From DASRDR01 sp035550795 (GTDB lineage: Bacteria; Methylomirabilota; Methylomirabilia; Rokubacteriales; DASRDR01), in assembly GCA_035550795.1 (NCBI GenBank), contig DASZOL010000017.1, forward strand, positions 1 through 64,000: DNA of 64,000 bases, read 5' to 3'. A model generated the notes under the pieces. That model had not been told where the DNA came from, searched no databases, and was given only the letters and a program-made list of their open reading frames with translations. Shown here piece after piece: positions 50,974 through 58,968 of the stretch. A program made the position numbers and the translations under genes. Positions within the stretch are counted from its first letter, which is position 1. The number at the start of each line of letters is the position of its first letter.

Positions 50974-52026
50974 CTAGAACCCCATCGCGTCGCGACGGAG
51001 CTTCTCGGCCTGCTCTCGCCCGCGCCGCTCGTGGCCATGGAGATCCACGTAGAGCTGCGGGAGGCTGACCACCCGGAATCCGCCCTTGACGACGGGCGCA
51101 TAGAAGACACCCGGGTCGTACGGGGTCATCAGGTACACCGACCCGTCGCCGTCCACCGGCTGAAGCCCCAGGGCTCGCACCAGCGCCTCGGGGTCCCCGC
51201 TCACGTAGCAGTGGACCGTCGAGACCCGCGTGTGAGGCCCAATCAGGGACGCCCCTGCGTGGAGCGTGAAGGCGTAGCTCATCCCGAGCTCGGTCGCGTG
51301 GCGGGCCAGGGCCTCCATGACCCGACGCTTGTCCCCCGCGGGAGAGACGAACGCGCTGAGGCCGTTCACGCGGTAGCTGTACGCGTCGCGCCAGGCGTCG
51401 AGCAGCTCCCCGGGACGGGCCAGGCGATACAGCCCGTCGCGGCCCCGCTCGACCCAGTCGAGCTCCTCCAGCCGATTGACGACGTTGTGGGCATGGCCGA
51501 GGCTCACGCCGACGGCTCGGCCCAGCTCGTCCAGGCGCCACGCCCGCTCCCGTTCCACCAGGAGCGCTCGCACGACCCGCGTTGCCCGGGGCGCGAACAG
51601 GGTCTTGAGCGGGCGCCGGGTCAACCCGGCGTTGGGCCGACCTTCCTTGTGGATCAGGACGTTGTCGAAGGCCAGGTAGCAGTTGCCCGAAAGGTCCAAA
51701 TAGCCGCAGCCGTTCCGTCGGACGAGCGCCGCCGACTGGGCCGTCACGTAGGGGGCGGCGACGATCGGATAGGCCCCGGGAAGGTGCGGCCGGATCTCAC
51801 GAAGGCGGGTGATCGCTTCCCGCAGGTACCGGGGCTCGCCCCGGGATCGGGTCTCGCAGATCAGGGTCTTGGTCTCCTGCCCGGGCCCCATCCGGAACCT
51901 GACGAGCACATCCACCGTCTGGTCCCCGACAGTAGCATCTAGCGACTCCTGCCATTCCGCGACTTGCGGAAAGAGCCCGCGGAGCCGCTCCGCGGCTTCC
52001 TTCTTGAATTCGACGATCCGGACCAT
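50974..52026 (-). CDS. AbiEi-like winged-helix protein with endonuclease-like N-terminus
   Basis: A 350-residue protein of the AbiEi antitoxin/transcription-factor type, in my reading. The N-terminal 130 residues resemble a restriction-endonuclease fold (VDVLVRFRMGPG, then LICETRSRGEPRYLREAI, then GCGYLDLSGNCYLAF). A winged helix follows (about 150-205: WRLDELGRAVGVSLGHAHNV, then LEELDWVERGRDGLYRL). The C-terminal domain (HCYVSGDPEALVRALGLQP, then MTPYDPGVFY) matches the AbiEi C-terminal region. The start is taken as ATG 52026; an in-frame GTG at 52044 is possible. It lies behind a promoter with nested inverted repeats. No AbiEii nucleotidyltransferase follows; two lysine-rich micro-ORFs do. 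The family assignment is by motif memory only. Confidence 0.65.
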   Translation of the reverse strand: MVRIVEFKKEAAERLRGLFPQVAEWQESLDATVGDQTVDVLVRFRMGPGQETKTLICETRSRGEPRYLREAITRLREIRPHLPGAYPIVAAPYVTAQSAALVRRNGCGYLDLSGNCYLAFDNVLIHKEGRPNAGLTRRPLKTLFAPRATRVVRALLVERERAWRLDELGRAVGVSLGHAHNVVNRLEELDWVERGRDGLYRLARPGELLDAWRDAYSYRVNGLSAFVSPAGDKRRVMEALARHATELGMSYAFTLHAGASLIGPHTRVSTVHCYVSGDPEALVRALGLQPVDGDGSVYLMTPYDPGVFYAPVVKGGFRVVSLPQLYVDLHGHERRGREQAEKLRRDAMGF

Positions 52027-52027
52027 A

Positions 52028-52093
52028 CTTTCACTTGTCCGCACATTTTCAGCGTGCGTTGAAAGCCTAGCGCGCAGTGAAAGCCCCTGTCAA
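52028..52093 (-). promoter_or_regulatory. Promoter and nested-dyad operator of the AbiEi-like gene
   Basis: On the minus strand TTGACA (52088-52093, perfect) and TAGGCT (52064-52069) are 18 bases apart. Four half-sites are arranged as two nested inverted repeats with one centre at 52055.5. The outer pair is CTTTCAC (52028-52034) with GTGAAAG (52077-52083). The inner pair is TTTCA (52047-52051) with TGAAA (52060-52064). The half-sites on each side are 18 bases apart. The predicted start point falls at the dyad centre, so binding would block transcription. This fits autorepression by the downstream wHTH protein. Confidence 0.65.
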
Positions 52094-52167
52094 GCGTAAA
52101 AACGGGGAGCAACCACGAATAGCCGACGGCCGGGAGTCGTCGGCTCGCGGACGCTGTCCGGGGTAGG

Positions 52168-52551
52168 TCAGTCGGGCCCGTCCTCCAGCTCGTGAAGCCG
52201 GTCGTCGTCCAGGCCGAAGTAGTGCCCCACCTCGTGGACGACAGTGTCCCGGACCATCTCCTCCATCTCGTCGACAGACTCGCAGTCCTCCTGGATCGGC
52301 CCCTGGTAGATCGTGATCACGTCGGGCAGGACGTTCCCGTAGTGGGTGTCGCGGCGCGTGAGGTCTGTCCCCCGGTAGAGGCCGTAGAGCGTGTCCGGGG
52401 GCTCGATGCCCATCTCGCCGAGGGTGTCGTCATCGGCCCAGTCCTCGACGACGACGGCGATGTTCTCGAGGCGCTGGCGGAAGCGCCGGGGCAGTCGCCT
52501 CAGCGCCCGCCCCACGAGCTGCTCGAACTCCTTGCGGCTGATCTCGACCAT
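52168..52551 (-). CDS. Minimal zincin metallopeptidase family protein
   Basis: A 127-residue cytosolic protein. VHEVGHYFGLDDD near residue 108 is the HExxHxxxxxD zinc site of the short zincins (metallopeptidase family with about 120 residues). The rest (LEDWADD, then LYGLYRGTDLTRRD, then LPDVITIYQGPI) matches that family, whose substrates are unknown. It ends near the AbiEi-like promoter and follows rel by 24 bases, so it is co-transcribed with rel. Confidence 0.88.
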   Translation of the reverse strand: MVEISRKEFEQLVGRALRRLPRRFRQRLENIAVVVEDWADDDTLGEMGIEPPDTLYGLYRGTDLTRRDTHYGNVLPDVITIYQGPIQEDCESVDEMEEMVRDTVVHEVGHYFGLDDDRLHELEDGPD

Positions 52552-52575
52552 GAGGCGGATGGCCGGGCGGACCGA

Positions 52576-54720
52576 CTACAGCCCGCGGACGCGCTCGACG
52601 CCGATCACATCCTTGATGGCCAGGATCGCGGCCATCACACCCTGGAGCTGGTCGAGGTCCCTGACCTCCACGGTGAAGTGGTTCAGCCCCTTGCGGTCCT
52701 CGGTCACCGTGACCTCGGCCTTCACGATGTTGGCCTGGCGCGAGGAGATCGCCGTCGAGATGTCAGCGAGCAGACCGGGGCGGTCGCGCCCGATGTGCAC
52801 GGCGATCTTCACGGGAAGAGCCTGCTGGTCGACGGCCGCCCACTCCACCGTCACGGTCCGCTCACTGTCCACGGCACCCGCGGCGAGGTTCGGGCAATCC
52901 CGGGCGTGTACGGTGATCCCGCGGCCCCGGGTGATGAAGCCCACGATCGCGTCACCGGGCACGGGGCCACAGCACTTGGCGAACCGCACGAGCACGTCGT
53001 CGACGCCCTTGACCGTGACGCCGCCCGTCTCCACCCGGGGGCGGGCCGGCTTCGGAGGCTTCGGCTCGGTCCGGGGCTCGGCCGGCGCGTCCGCCGGGAG
53101 GAACCGCGCGACCACGGTGGAGGCCGCCAGCTTGCCGTACCCCAGCCCGGCGAGCAGATCGTCGGTGGTGGTGTACCCATGCTCGACGGCGAGCTTCCGC
53201 AGCTCCTCGGCTTCGAGGATCGTGGCCAGCGACACGCGGTGCTTCCTGGCTTCGCGTTCCAGAAGCTCGCGGCCGAGCGAGAGCGAGCGGGCGCGCTCCT
53301 CGGTGCGAAGCCACTGCTTAACCTTCGATCGGGCCCGCGTCGACTTGATCGTCTTGAGCCAGTCACGCGATGGCTTCTGGGTCGGCGACGTGATGACCTC
53401 GACGATGTCGCCCTGCCTGAGCACGTGACGGAGGGGAACGAGCTTCCCGTTCACGCGGGCCCCGGCGCAGTGGTTGCCGACCGCGGTGTGGACCGCGTAC
53501 GCGAAGTCGATAGGCGTCGAGCCCTCGGGGAGGGCCTTCACGTCGCCCTTCGGCGTGAAGACGTAGACCTCGTCCGGGAACAGGTCGACCTTGACGGTCT
53601 CCATGAACTCCCGGGGGTCCTTCATCTCCTTTTGCCACTCCAGCAGCTGACGCAGCCAGACGAAGGCCTGGTCGAGGCCGGAACGGTCCTTCTTCTCCTT
53701 GTAAAGCCAGTGCGCGGCGATCCCCTCCTCGGCGATCCGGTGCATGTCGGGCGTGCGGATCTGGATCTCCACGGGATCACCCTTCGGCCCGATGACCGTC
53801 GTGTGCAGAGACTGGTACATGTTCGACTTCGGGATGGCGATGAAGTCCTTGAAGCGCCCGGGCACCGGCTTCCAGAGTGAATGGACCATGCCCAGCGCGC
53901 CGTAGCATTCCCGCACGGTCGGCGCGAGAATGCGGACGGCGGTGAGGTCGTAGATCTCGTCGAACTCCCGCCCCGCCTGCATCTTCTTGTAGATCGAGTA
54001 GAAGTGCTTGGGCCGGCCGGTGATCTGCACCGAGATCCCGACCTCGGACAGCTTCGTCGAGAGAATGGTGATGACCTGGTTGATCTCCGCCTCGCGCTCA
54101 AGACGCCGCTTGGCCACCCGTCGCTGGAGGTCGTCGTAGACGTCGGCATGGAGGGCCTTCAGCGCCAGGTCCTCGAGCTCCCCCTTGACCTTCGCCATCC
54201 CGAGCCGGTGGGCCAGCGGCGCGTAGATGTCCAGGGTCTCCCGGCCGATCGCCCGCTGCTTCTCGGGCGGGAGGTAGTGGAGGGTTCGCATGTTGTGGAG
54301 GCGGTCGGCCAGCTTGATCATCAGCACCCGGATGTCCCGGGCCATGGCGACCAGCATCTTGCGGAAGTTCTCCGCCTGCCGCTCCTCGCGGTTCGCGAAG
54401 GCGAGCTTGCCGATCTTGGTGACCCCGTCGACCAGCTCGGCGATGTCGCCCCCGAAGCGCTCCACGAGAACGGCCTTGCTGGTCGCGGTGTCCTCGAGGA
54501 CGTCGTGGAGGAGCCCGGCCGCCACGGTCGTGGCGTCCATCTTGAACTCGACGAGGAGCCCCGCCACCGCCAGGGGATGGATGTCGTAGGGCTCGCCGGA
54601 GACCCGGCGCTGCCCCCGGTGGACCTCCTGGGTGAACTCGTAGGCACGGCGCACGAGGTCGACATCCCCGCCTGCCTGGTAGCGGGGTATCTCGGTGAGG
54701 AGGTCGCTCAGCGTCCGCAT
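52576..54720 (-). CDS. rel: Bifunctional (p)ppGpp synthetase/hydrolase
   Basis: A 714-residue long RSH protein. The HD hydrolase domain has HPLAVAGLL, GLLHDVLEDT near residue 68 and ADRLHNMRTL near 142, all metal ligands intact. The synthetase domain has YDLTAVRILAP near 250 and GRFKDFIAIPKSN near 290, the RxKD form typical of bifunctional enzymes. TGS follows (VYVFTPKGDVKALPEGST near 385) and a C-terminal ACT domain (near 640-714). Both activities are therefore predicted. It senses starvation and controls growth through ppGpp. A GC-rich hairpin lies upstream between it and secF. Confidence 0.94.
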   Translation of the reverse strand: MRTLSDLLTEIPRYQAGGDVDLVRRAYEFTQEVHRGQRRVSGEPYDIHPLAVAGLLVEFKMDATTVAAGLLHDVLEDTATSKAVLVERFGGDIAELVDGVTKIGKLAFANREERQAENFRKMLVAMARDIRVLMIKLADRLHNMRTLHYLPPEKQRAIGRETLDIYAPLAHRLGMAKVKGELEDLALKALHADVYDDLQRRVAKRRLEREAEINQVITILSTKLSEVGISVQITGRPKHFYSIYKKMQAGREFDEIYDLTAVRILAPTVRECYGALGMVHSLWKPVPGRFKDFIAIPKSNMYQSLHTTVIGPKGDPVEIQIRTPDMHRIAEEGIAAHWLYKEKKDRSGLDQAFVWLRQLLEWQKEMKDPREFMETVKVDLFPDEVYVFTPKGDVKALPEGSTPIDFAYAVHTAVGNHCAGARVNGKLVPLRHVLRQGDIVEVITSPTQKPSRDWLKTIKSTRARSKVKQWLRTEERARSLSLGRELLEREARKHRVSLATILEAEELRKLAVEHGYTTTDDLLAGLGYGKLAASTVVARFLPADAPAEPRTEPKPPKPARPRVETGGVTVKGVDDVLVRFAKCCGPVPGDAIVGFITRGRGITVHARDCPNLAAGAVDSERTVTVEWAAVDQQALPVKIAVHIGRDRPGLLADISTAISSRQANIVKAEVTVTEDRKGLNHFTVEVRDLDQLQGVMAAILAIKDVIGVERVRGL

Positions 54721-54752
54721 GTGCGCGCGTCCCGGCTGGTCCGCGGGCGCCC

Positions 54753-54775
54753 GCCGGGGCTTCGCCGGCCCCGGC
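54753..54775. repeat. Hairpin between secF and rel
   Basis: Perfect 8-bp stem GCCGGGGC/GCCCCGGC (54753-54760 and 54768-54775) with a 7-base loop, in the 93-base gap after the secF stop. No T-run follows; it may be a weak terminator at the end of the sec/que/ruv transcript. Confidence 0.4.
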
Positions 54776-54813
54776 CTGGGAGCGGCTCGACGGCCGCCGG
54801 GTAGCCCTGTAGT

Positions 54814-55761
54814 TTACCGCCCGGCCCCCGCCTTCACCACGGTCTTCTTGCCTCCCCGCTGACCCGCCTGGCTCCAGTTCTCCCAGTCCAGGATGATCGG
54901 AGCGGCCACGAAGATCGTCGAGTACGTGCCGGCGATCACTCCGACCAGGAGCACGAACGCGAAGTCGCGCAGCACCTCGCCGCCGAAAATGAAGAGCACC
55001 ACCACCACGAGGAACACCGTCAGCGAGGTCAGGATCGTCCGGGAGAGCGTCTGGTTGATCGCAGCGTTGATCACGTCGCCCAGCGTCTCGCCCCGCCGGA
55101 GCCCGCGCCCCCGGTTCTCCCGGATCCGGTCGAACGTCACGATCGTATCGTTGATCGAGAAGCCGACGATCGTCAGGAGGGCCGCGAGCACCGGCAGGGA
55201 CATCTCGCGGTGCGCGATCGACATCGCGCCGAGTGCGATGACCACGTCGTGGAGGAGGGCGAGGATGGCCGCCACCCCGCCCTTGAAGTCGAACCGCATC
55301 GCGGTGTAGATGAGGATGCCCACCATCCCCCACAGCACGGCCTGGACCGCGTCCCACTGGAGATCCCGCCCGACCTGCGGTCCCACGAACTCGAGGCGCC
55401 GCACCTCGAAGCCCGGGAGGCCCGCTTGCCGGAGGCCGCCGTCGATCCGCTTGGAGATCTCCTCGAGCGTGTGGCTGCCGACCGGCACCCTTATCAGGTA
55501 TTCCTGGGCGTCGCCGAACCCCTGGATGATGCTCTCCCCCGCCTGGACCCGCGCCAGCGCGGCGCGGACATCGTCCACCGTCGTGGGCCGCTCGAACCGC
55601 ACCTGGAGCAGAGTGCCGCCGGAGAAGTCGATGCCGTACCGGAGTCCCCCGCTGTAGGTGATGTGGGCGAGACCTATGAGGATGGCGACGGCCGAGATGA
55701 CGTAGGCCCACCGGCGCCACCGGACGAAGTCAAACTGCGGGTTGACCAGGATCTGGAGCAT
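54814..55761 (-). CDS. secF: Protein translocase subunit SecF
   Basis: A 315-residue inner-membrane protein with six membrane segments that couples the proton gradient to late protein export. YGIDFSGGTLLQVRF near residue 45, GFSINDTIVTFDRIREN near 205 and the C-terminal membrane pair DFAFVLLVGVIAGTYSTIF are family blocks. It begins 21 bases after the secD stop, the usual secDF order. The first membrane segment is near residues 18-37. Confidence 0.95.
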   Translation of the reverse strand: MLQILVNPQFDFVRWRRWAYVISAVAILIGLAHITYSGGLRYGIDFSGGTLLQVRFERPTTVDDVRAALARVQAGESIIQGFGDAQEYLIRVPVGSHTLEEISKRIDGGLRQAGLPGFEVRRLEFVGPQVGRDLQWDAVQAVLWGMVGILIYTAMRFDFKGGVAAILALLHDVVIALGAMSIAHREMSLPVLAALLTIVGFSINDTIVTFDRIRENRGRGLRRGETLGDVINAAINQTLSRTILTSLTVFLVVVVLFIFGGEVLRDFAFVLLVGVIAGTYSTIFVAAPIILDWENWSQAGQRGGKKTVVKAGAGR

Positions 55762-55782
55762 CTTCCTCCCGCCCCGGCAGCC

Positions 55783-57348
55783 TCAGATCGAGAGGGTCTG
55801 CAGCCGCCGGCGGCCCATGTAGATCAGATCGAAGACGAGCCGGGTGAAGAACACCGCCGTGAAGAGACTCGCCACGATGCCGATCATGAGCGAGATCGCG
55901 AAGCCCTTCACCGGCCCCGTGCCGAACTGGTAGAGGATGGCGCCCGACACCACGACGGTGACGTGCGTGTCAATGACGGTCGTGAACGCCCGGCGAAACC
56001 CCGCGTCGATGGCTGCGCGCACCGTCTTCCCCAGCCGGAACTCTTCCCGGATCCGCTCGAAAATGAGAATGTTCGTATCCACGGCCATGCCGATCGTCAG
56101 GACGATCCCGGCGATGCCGGGCAATGTCAGCGTCGCCTGGAACCAGACCATCGCCGCCAGGAGAATCACCAGGTTGAGCACCAGCGCCAGGTCCGCGATC
56201 ACGCCGGCCAGCCGGTAGTAGATCACCATGAACAGGAACACCGCGAGCGCCCCCGCGACGGTCGAGATGACGCCCTTGCGGATCGAATCCGCGCCGAGCG
56301 ACGGGCCGACCGTGCGCTCCTCCAGGACCTGGACCGGGGCCTGCAGCGCCCCAGTCCGCAGCACGATCGCGAGGTCACTGGCCTCCTCGAAGGTGAAGCC
56401 GCCCGAGATCTGCGCCTGTCCGGACGGAATCCGCTCACGGATCACCGGGGCCGAGTGCACGTTGCCGTCGAGGACGATCGCGAGGCCCTTGCCCACGTTT
56501 TTCTCGGTCACCTCGCCGAAGATGCGCGCCCCGACGCTGTCGAAGGTCACCGACACGTAGGGCTCGCCCACGTCGGAGACGCGAACCGTGGCGTCCGAGA
56601 TGACGTCCCCGGTCAGAAGGATGTCCTTCTTCACGACGTAGGGCACCCGGACCTCCGCCTTCGTCGTGCGGTCCACGCGCCGACCGTAGAGGACCTCGTC
56701 GCCCGCGGGCGGCCCCTCCTGGACAGCCCGGGCGGGGTCCACTGCGTCGTCCACCAACTTGAACTCCAGCACGGCGGTCTTGCCGATGAGAGCCTTGGCG
56801 CGGGCCGGGTCCTGGACCCCGGGAAGCTGGACCAGGATGCGGTTCTCGCCCTGCTTCTGGATGGTGGGCTCGGCCACCCCGAACTGATCGACCCGGTTCC
56901 GGATGACCTTGAGCCCCTGATCCACGAACGAGTTCCGGCGCTCCGAGAGCACCCGTTCCTTCAGCACCAGGTCCACGCGGCCGGCGGCCGGGTCCTGTGA
57001 TTGCGTGTCGAACTCGGCGAAATCCGACAGCACGCGCTGCGCCTCTCCGAACGCCTGGGGCGAGGCGAGCTGGACCGTGACCCCGGTGCCCCCCTGCCGG
57101 ACTACCTGGGCGCCGATCCCCTTCTTCTGGAGCGCGGTCCGGAGGTCTCCGGCCATCCGCTCCAGCACGTTCGCGATACCCTTCTCGAGGTCCACGCCGA
57201 GGACCAGGTGGATCCCACCCTGGAGGTCGAGGCCCAGGTTGATCGGCTGTCGGGGCTGGCCTCGCCAGTCCCGGGGAGAGATCAGGATGGCCGATCCCAC
57301 GATCACGGCCACCACCAGGGCGATGCGAAGCGGGAGGTAGCGCGGCAT
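55783..57348 (-). CDS. secD: Protein translocase subunit SecD
   Basis: A 521-residue SecD with one N-terminal membrane segment (residues 8-24), a periplasmic domain and five C-terminal membrane segments. INLGLDLQGGIHLVLGV near residue 37, PFTRRDPVIRERIPSGQAQISGG-type sequence near 290 (SGGFTFEEASDLA), and MAVDTNILIFERIREE near 425 are diagnostic. The last carries the Asp required for proton movement. It lies 12 bases after yajC and 21 before secF, forming yajC-secD-secF. Confidence 0.95.
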   Translation of the reverse strand: MPRYLPLRIALVVAVIVGSAILISPRDWRGQPRQPINLGLDLQGGIHLVLGVDLEKGIANVLERMAGDLRTALQKKGIGAQVVRQGGTGVTVQLASPQAFGEAQRVLSDFAEFDTQSQDPAAGRVDLVLKERVLSERRNSFVDQGLKVIRNRVDQFGVAEPTIQKQGENRILVQLPGVQDPARAKALIGKTAVLEFKLVDDAVDPARAVQEGPPAGDEVLYGRRVDRTTKAEVRVPYVVKKDILLTGDVISDATVRVSDVGEPYVSVTFDSVGARIFGEVTEKNVGKGLAIVLDGNVHSAPVIRERIPSGQAQISGGFTFEEASDLAIVLRTGALQAPVQVLEERTVGPSLGADSIRKGVISTVAGALAVFLFMVIYYRLAGVIADLALVLNLVILLAAMVWFQATLTLPGIAGIVLTIGMAVDTNILIFERIREEFRLGKTVRAAIDAGFRRAFTTVIDTHVTVVVSGAILYQFGTGPVKGFAISLMIGIVASLFTAVFFTRLVFDLIYMGRRRLQTLSI

Positions 57349-57360
57349 GGTTGCTCCCCG

Positions 57361-57699
57361 TCAGGCCGAGTTCGCGTCGGTCTTGCCGTCGGACTCGAGA
57401 CCGGTGACCGCGCTCCGCAGGCACTCGACGCGGACGGAGTCGCCGAGCTTCAAGCTGACCCTCCGGTCCGTGACGCCGACGATCGTACCGATCAGCCCCC
57501 CGGACGTCACCACCCGGTCGCCCTTCTTGAGGCTCTGCAGCATCTGCTCCCGCCTCCGACGCTCCCGCTGCTGGGGCCGGATCACCAGGAAGAAGAAGAT
57601 GCCCAGGACCAGCGCGATCGGCACGAGCTGGACGAGCATGGATGCGGCACCTCCGCCCGACTGCGGCGGCGCCCCCATGGCGTAGGCGAGGTCGATCAC
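57361..57699 (-). CDS. yajC: Preprotein translocase accessory subunit YajC
   Basis: A 112-residue protein with one membrane segment (LVQLVPIALVLGIFFFLVI, residues 22-40) followed by RPQQRERRRREQMLQSL and GDRVVTSGGLIGTIVGV, the YajC pattern. The GTG start is supported by AGGAGG and overlaps the tgt stop as GTGA. A longer frame from 58911 runs wholly inside tgt and is not part of the gene. It attaches to the SecDF complex. Confidence 0.92.
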   Translation of the reverse strand: MIDLAYAMGAPPQSGGGAASMLVQLVPIALVLGIFFFLVIRPQQRERRRREQMLQSLKKGDRVVTSGGLIGTIVGVTDRRVSLKLGDSVRVECLRSAVTGLESDGKTDANSA

Positions 57700-58886
57700 G
57701 ATGCCTCCTCTTGCCCGGGTGGCTCGCCCCCCGGTGCAGTCACCGGCTCGGCGTCGTCCGAGCCGTAGGCCTCGAGCACGGCCCGTCGAAGCGTGGCGAA
57801 GGTGCCGGCTCCGATGGCGGCGCGCAGCTCGGCCATCAGACGGAGATAGTAAGTCAGGTTGTGGAGCGTGAGGAGCCGGTACACGGTGAGCTCCCGCGCC
57901 AGGAAGAGGTGCCGCAGGTACGCGCGGGAGAAATGCCGGCAGGTGTAGCAGGGACAGGAGGGATCCAGCGGCCCGGCGGCCCGCGAGTGCGCCGCATGGC
58001 GGATGACGAGCAATCCCTCGCTCGTGAAGACCTGGCCCGTCCGGGCGTGCCGCGTCGGCAGCACGCAGTCGAACATGTCCACGCCGACCGCCACCGCGTC
58101 GACCAGGTCGCCCGGGCGACCCACCCCCATCAGATACCGCGGACGATCGGCCGGCAGGGCGGTCGCCGTGCGCGCGACCAGCTCCCGCATGAGTCCCCGG
58201 GGCTCGCCGACCGCGAACCCGCCCAGCGCGTGACCGTCGAACCCGAGCTCGCAGGTGTCCGCCACCGCCGCCTGCCGGAGGTCGGCGTACATCCCGCCCT
58301 GAACGATGCCGAAGCAGGCCTGGCCCGGCCGCCGACCGGTCACGTGCGCCGCGTGCGCTCGCCGGGCCCAACGGACCGTCCGCCGGAGAGACGTCTCGGC
58401 CGCATCGCGCGCGGCGGGGTGCGGCAGGCACTCGTCGAGGGGGAGGAGGATGTCCACGCCCAGGGCCTGCTGCACCTCGACGACGAGCTCGGGCGTAAGC
58501 AGATGCTCGGTGCCGCCGTCGAGGTGAGAGCGGAAGCGTACTCCCTCCTCGCGAATGGTGCGCAGGGCAGCCAGGCTCCACACCTGGAACCCACCCGAGT
58601 CCGTGAGGATGGGGCCGTCCCACGCCATGAAGCGGTGCAGGCCGCCCATCTCCCTGATCAGCGCGTGGCCCGGACGCAGGAAGAGGTGGTAGGTGTTGGC
58701 GAGCACGATCTCGGTGCCGATCTCGCGGAGGTCGGCCGGGGTCAGGCTCTTCACCGCGCCCAGGGTCCCGACCGGCATGAAGGCGGGCGTATCGACCGTG
58801 CCGTGCAGCGTCTGGAGCCGCCCCCGGCGCGCATCGCCGTCCCGCGCGAGCAGCTCGAACGACGGGATCACTTGCCGGCCCGGCAT
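57696..58886 (-). CDS. tgt: tRNA-guanine (queuine) transglycosylase
   Basis: A 396-residue enzyme that exchanges guanine-34 of tRNAs for preQ1. ILTDSGGFQVWSL near residue 90 holds the catalytic Asp, GGFAVGEPRGLM near 230 is conserved, and CYTCRHFSRAYLRHLF near 305 followed by LTLHNLTYYL gives the zinc site. Length and order are standard. It follows queA by 82 bases and is coupled to yajC, the common queA-tgt-yajC-secDF cluster. Confidence 0.95.
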   Translation of the reverse strand: MPGRQVIPSFELLARDGDARRGRLQTLHGTVDTPAFMPVGTLGAVKSLTPADLREIGTEIVLANTYHLFLRPGHALIREMGGLHRFMAWDGPILTDSGGFQVWSLAALRTIREEGVRFRSHLDGGTEHLLTPELVVEVQQALGVDILLPLDECLPHPAARDAAETSLRRTVRWARRAHAAHVTGRRPGQACFGIVQGGMYADLRQAAVADTCELGFDGHALGGFAVGEPRGLMRELVARTATALPADRPRYLMGVGRPGDLVDAVAVGVDMFDCVLPTRHARTGQVFTSEGLLVIRHAAHSRAAGPLDPSCPCYTCRHFSRAYLRHLFLARELTVYRLLTLHNLTYYLRLMAELRAAIGAGTFATLRRAVLEAYGSDDAEPVTAPGGEPPGQEEAS

Positions 58887-58968
58887 TCCGCCCGTCCAGG
58901 AGCCAGCCCATCGCGGCGGAGAGGCCGCCTCGTGCCGGCTCGCCCGCCTGGCGCGCGCCGTCTGGCGG

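Noticed and set aside
50904..51110. 68-residue ORF ending MAKKKAAKKKK
   Set aside because: The first 57 codons lie inside the AbiEi-like gene in another frame, and a perfect ribosome binding site precedes the internal ATG. Only the last 11 codons are credible.
50792..52044. AbiEii-type nucleotidyltransferase toxin partner
   Set aside because: No frame downstream or upstream of the AbiEi-like gene carries a nucleotidyltransferase motif; rel and the zincin gene are unrelated.
57361..58911. Apparent 516-residue YajC
   Set aside because: The N-terminal 400 residues are tgt in another frame; the YajC start is a GTG with AGGAGG at 57699.
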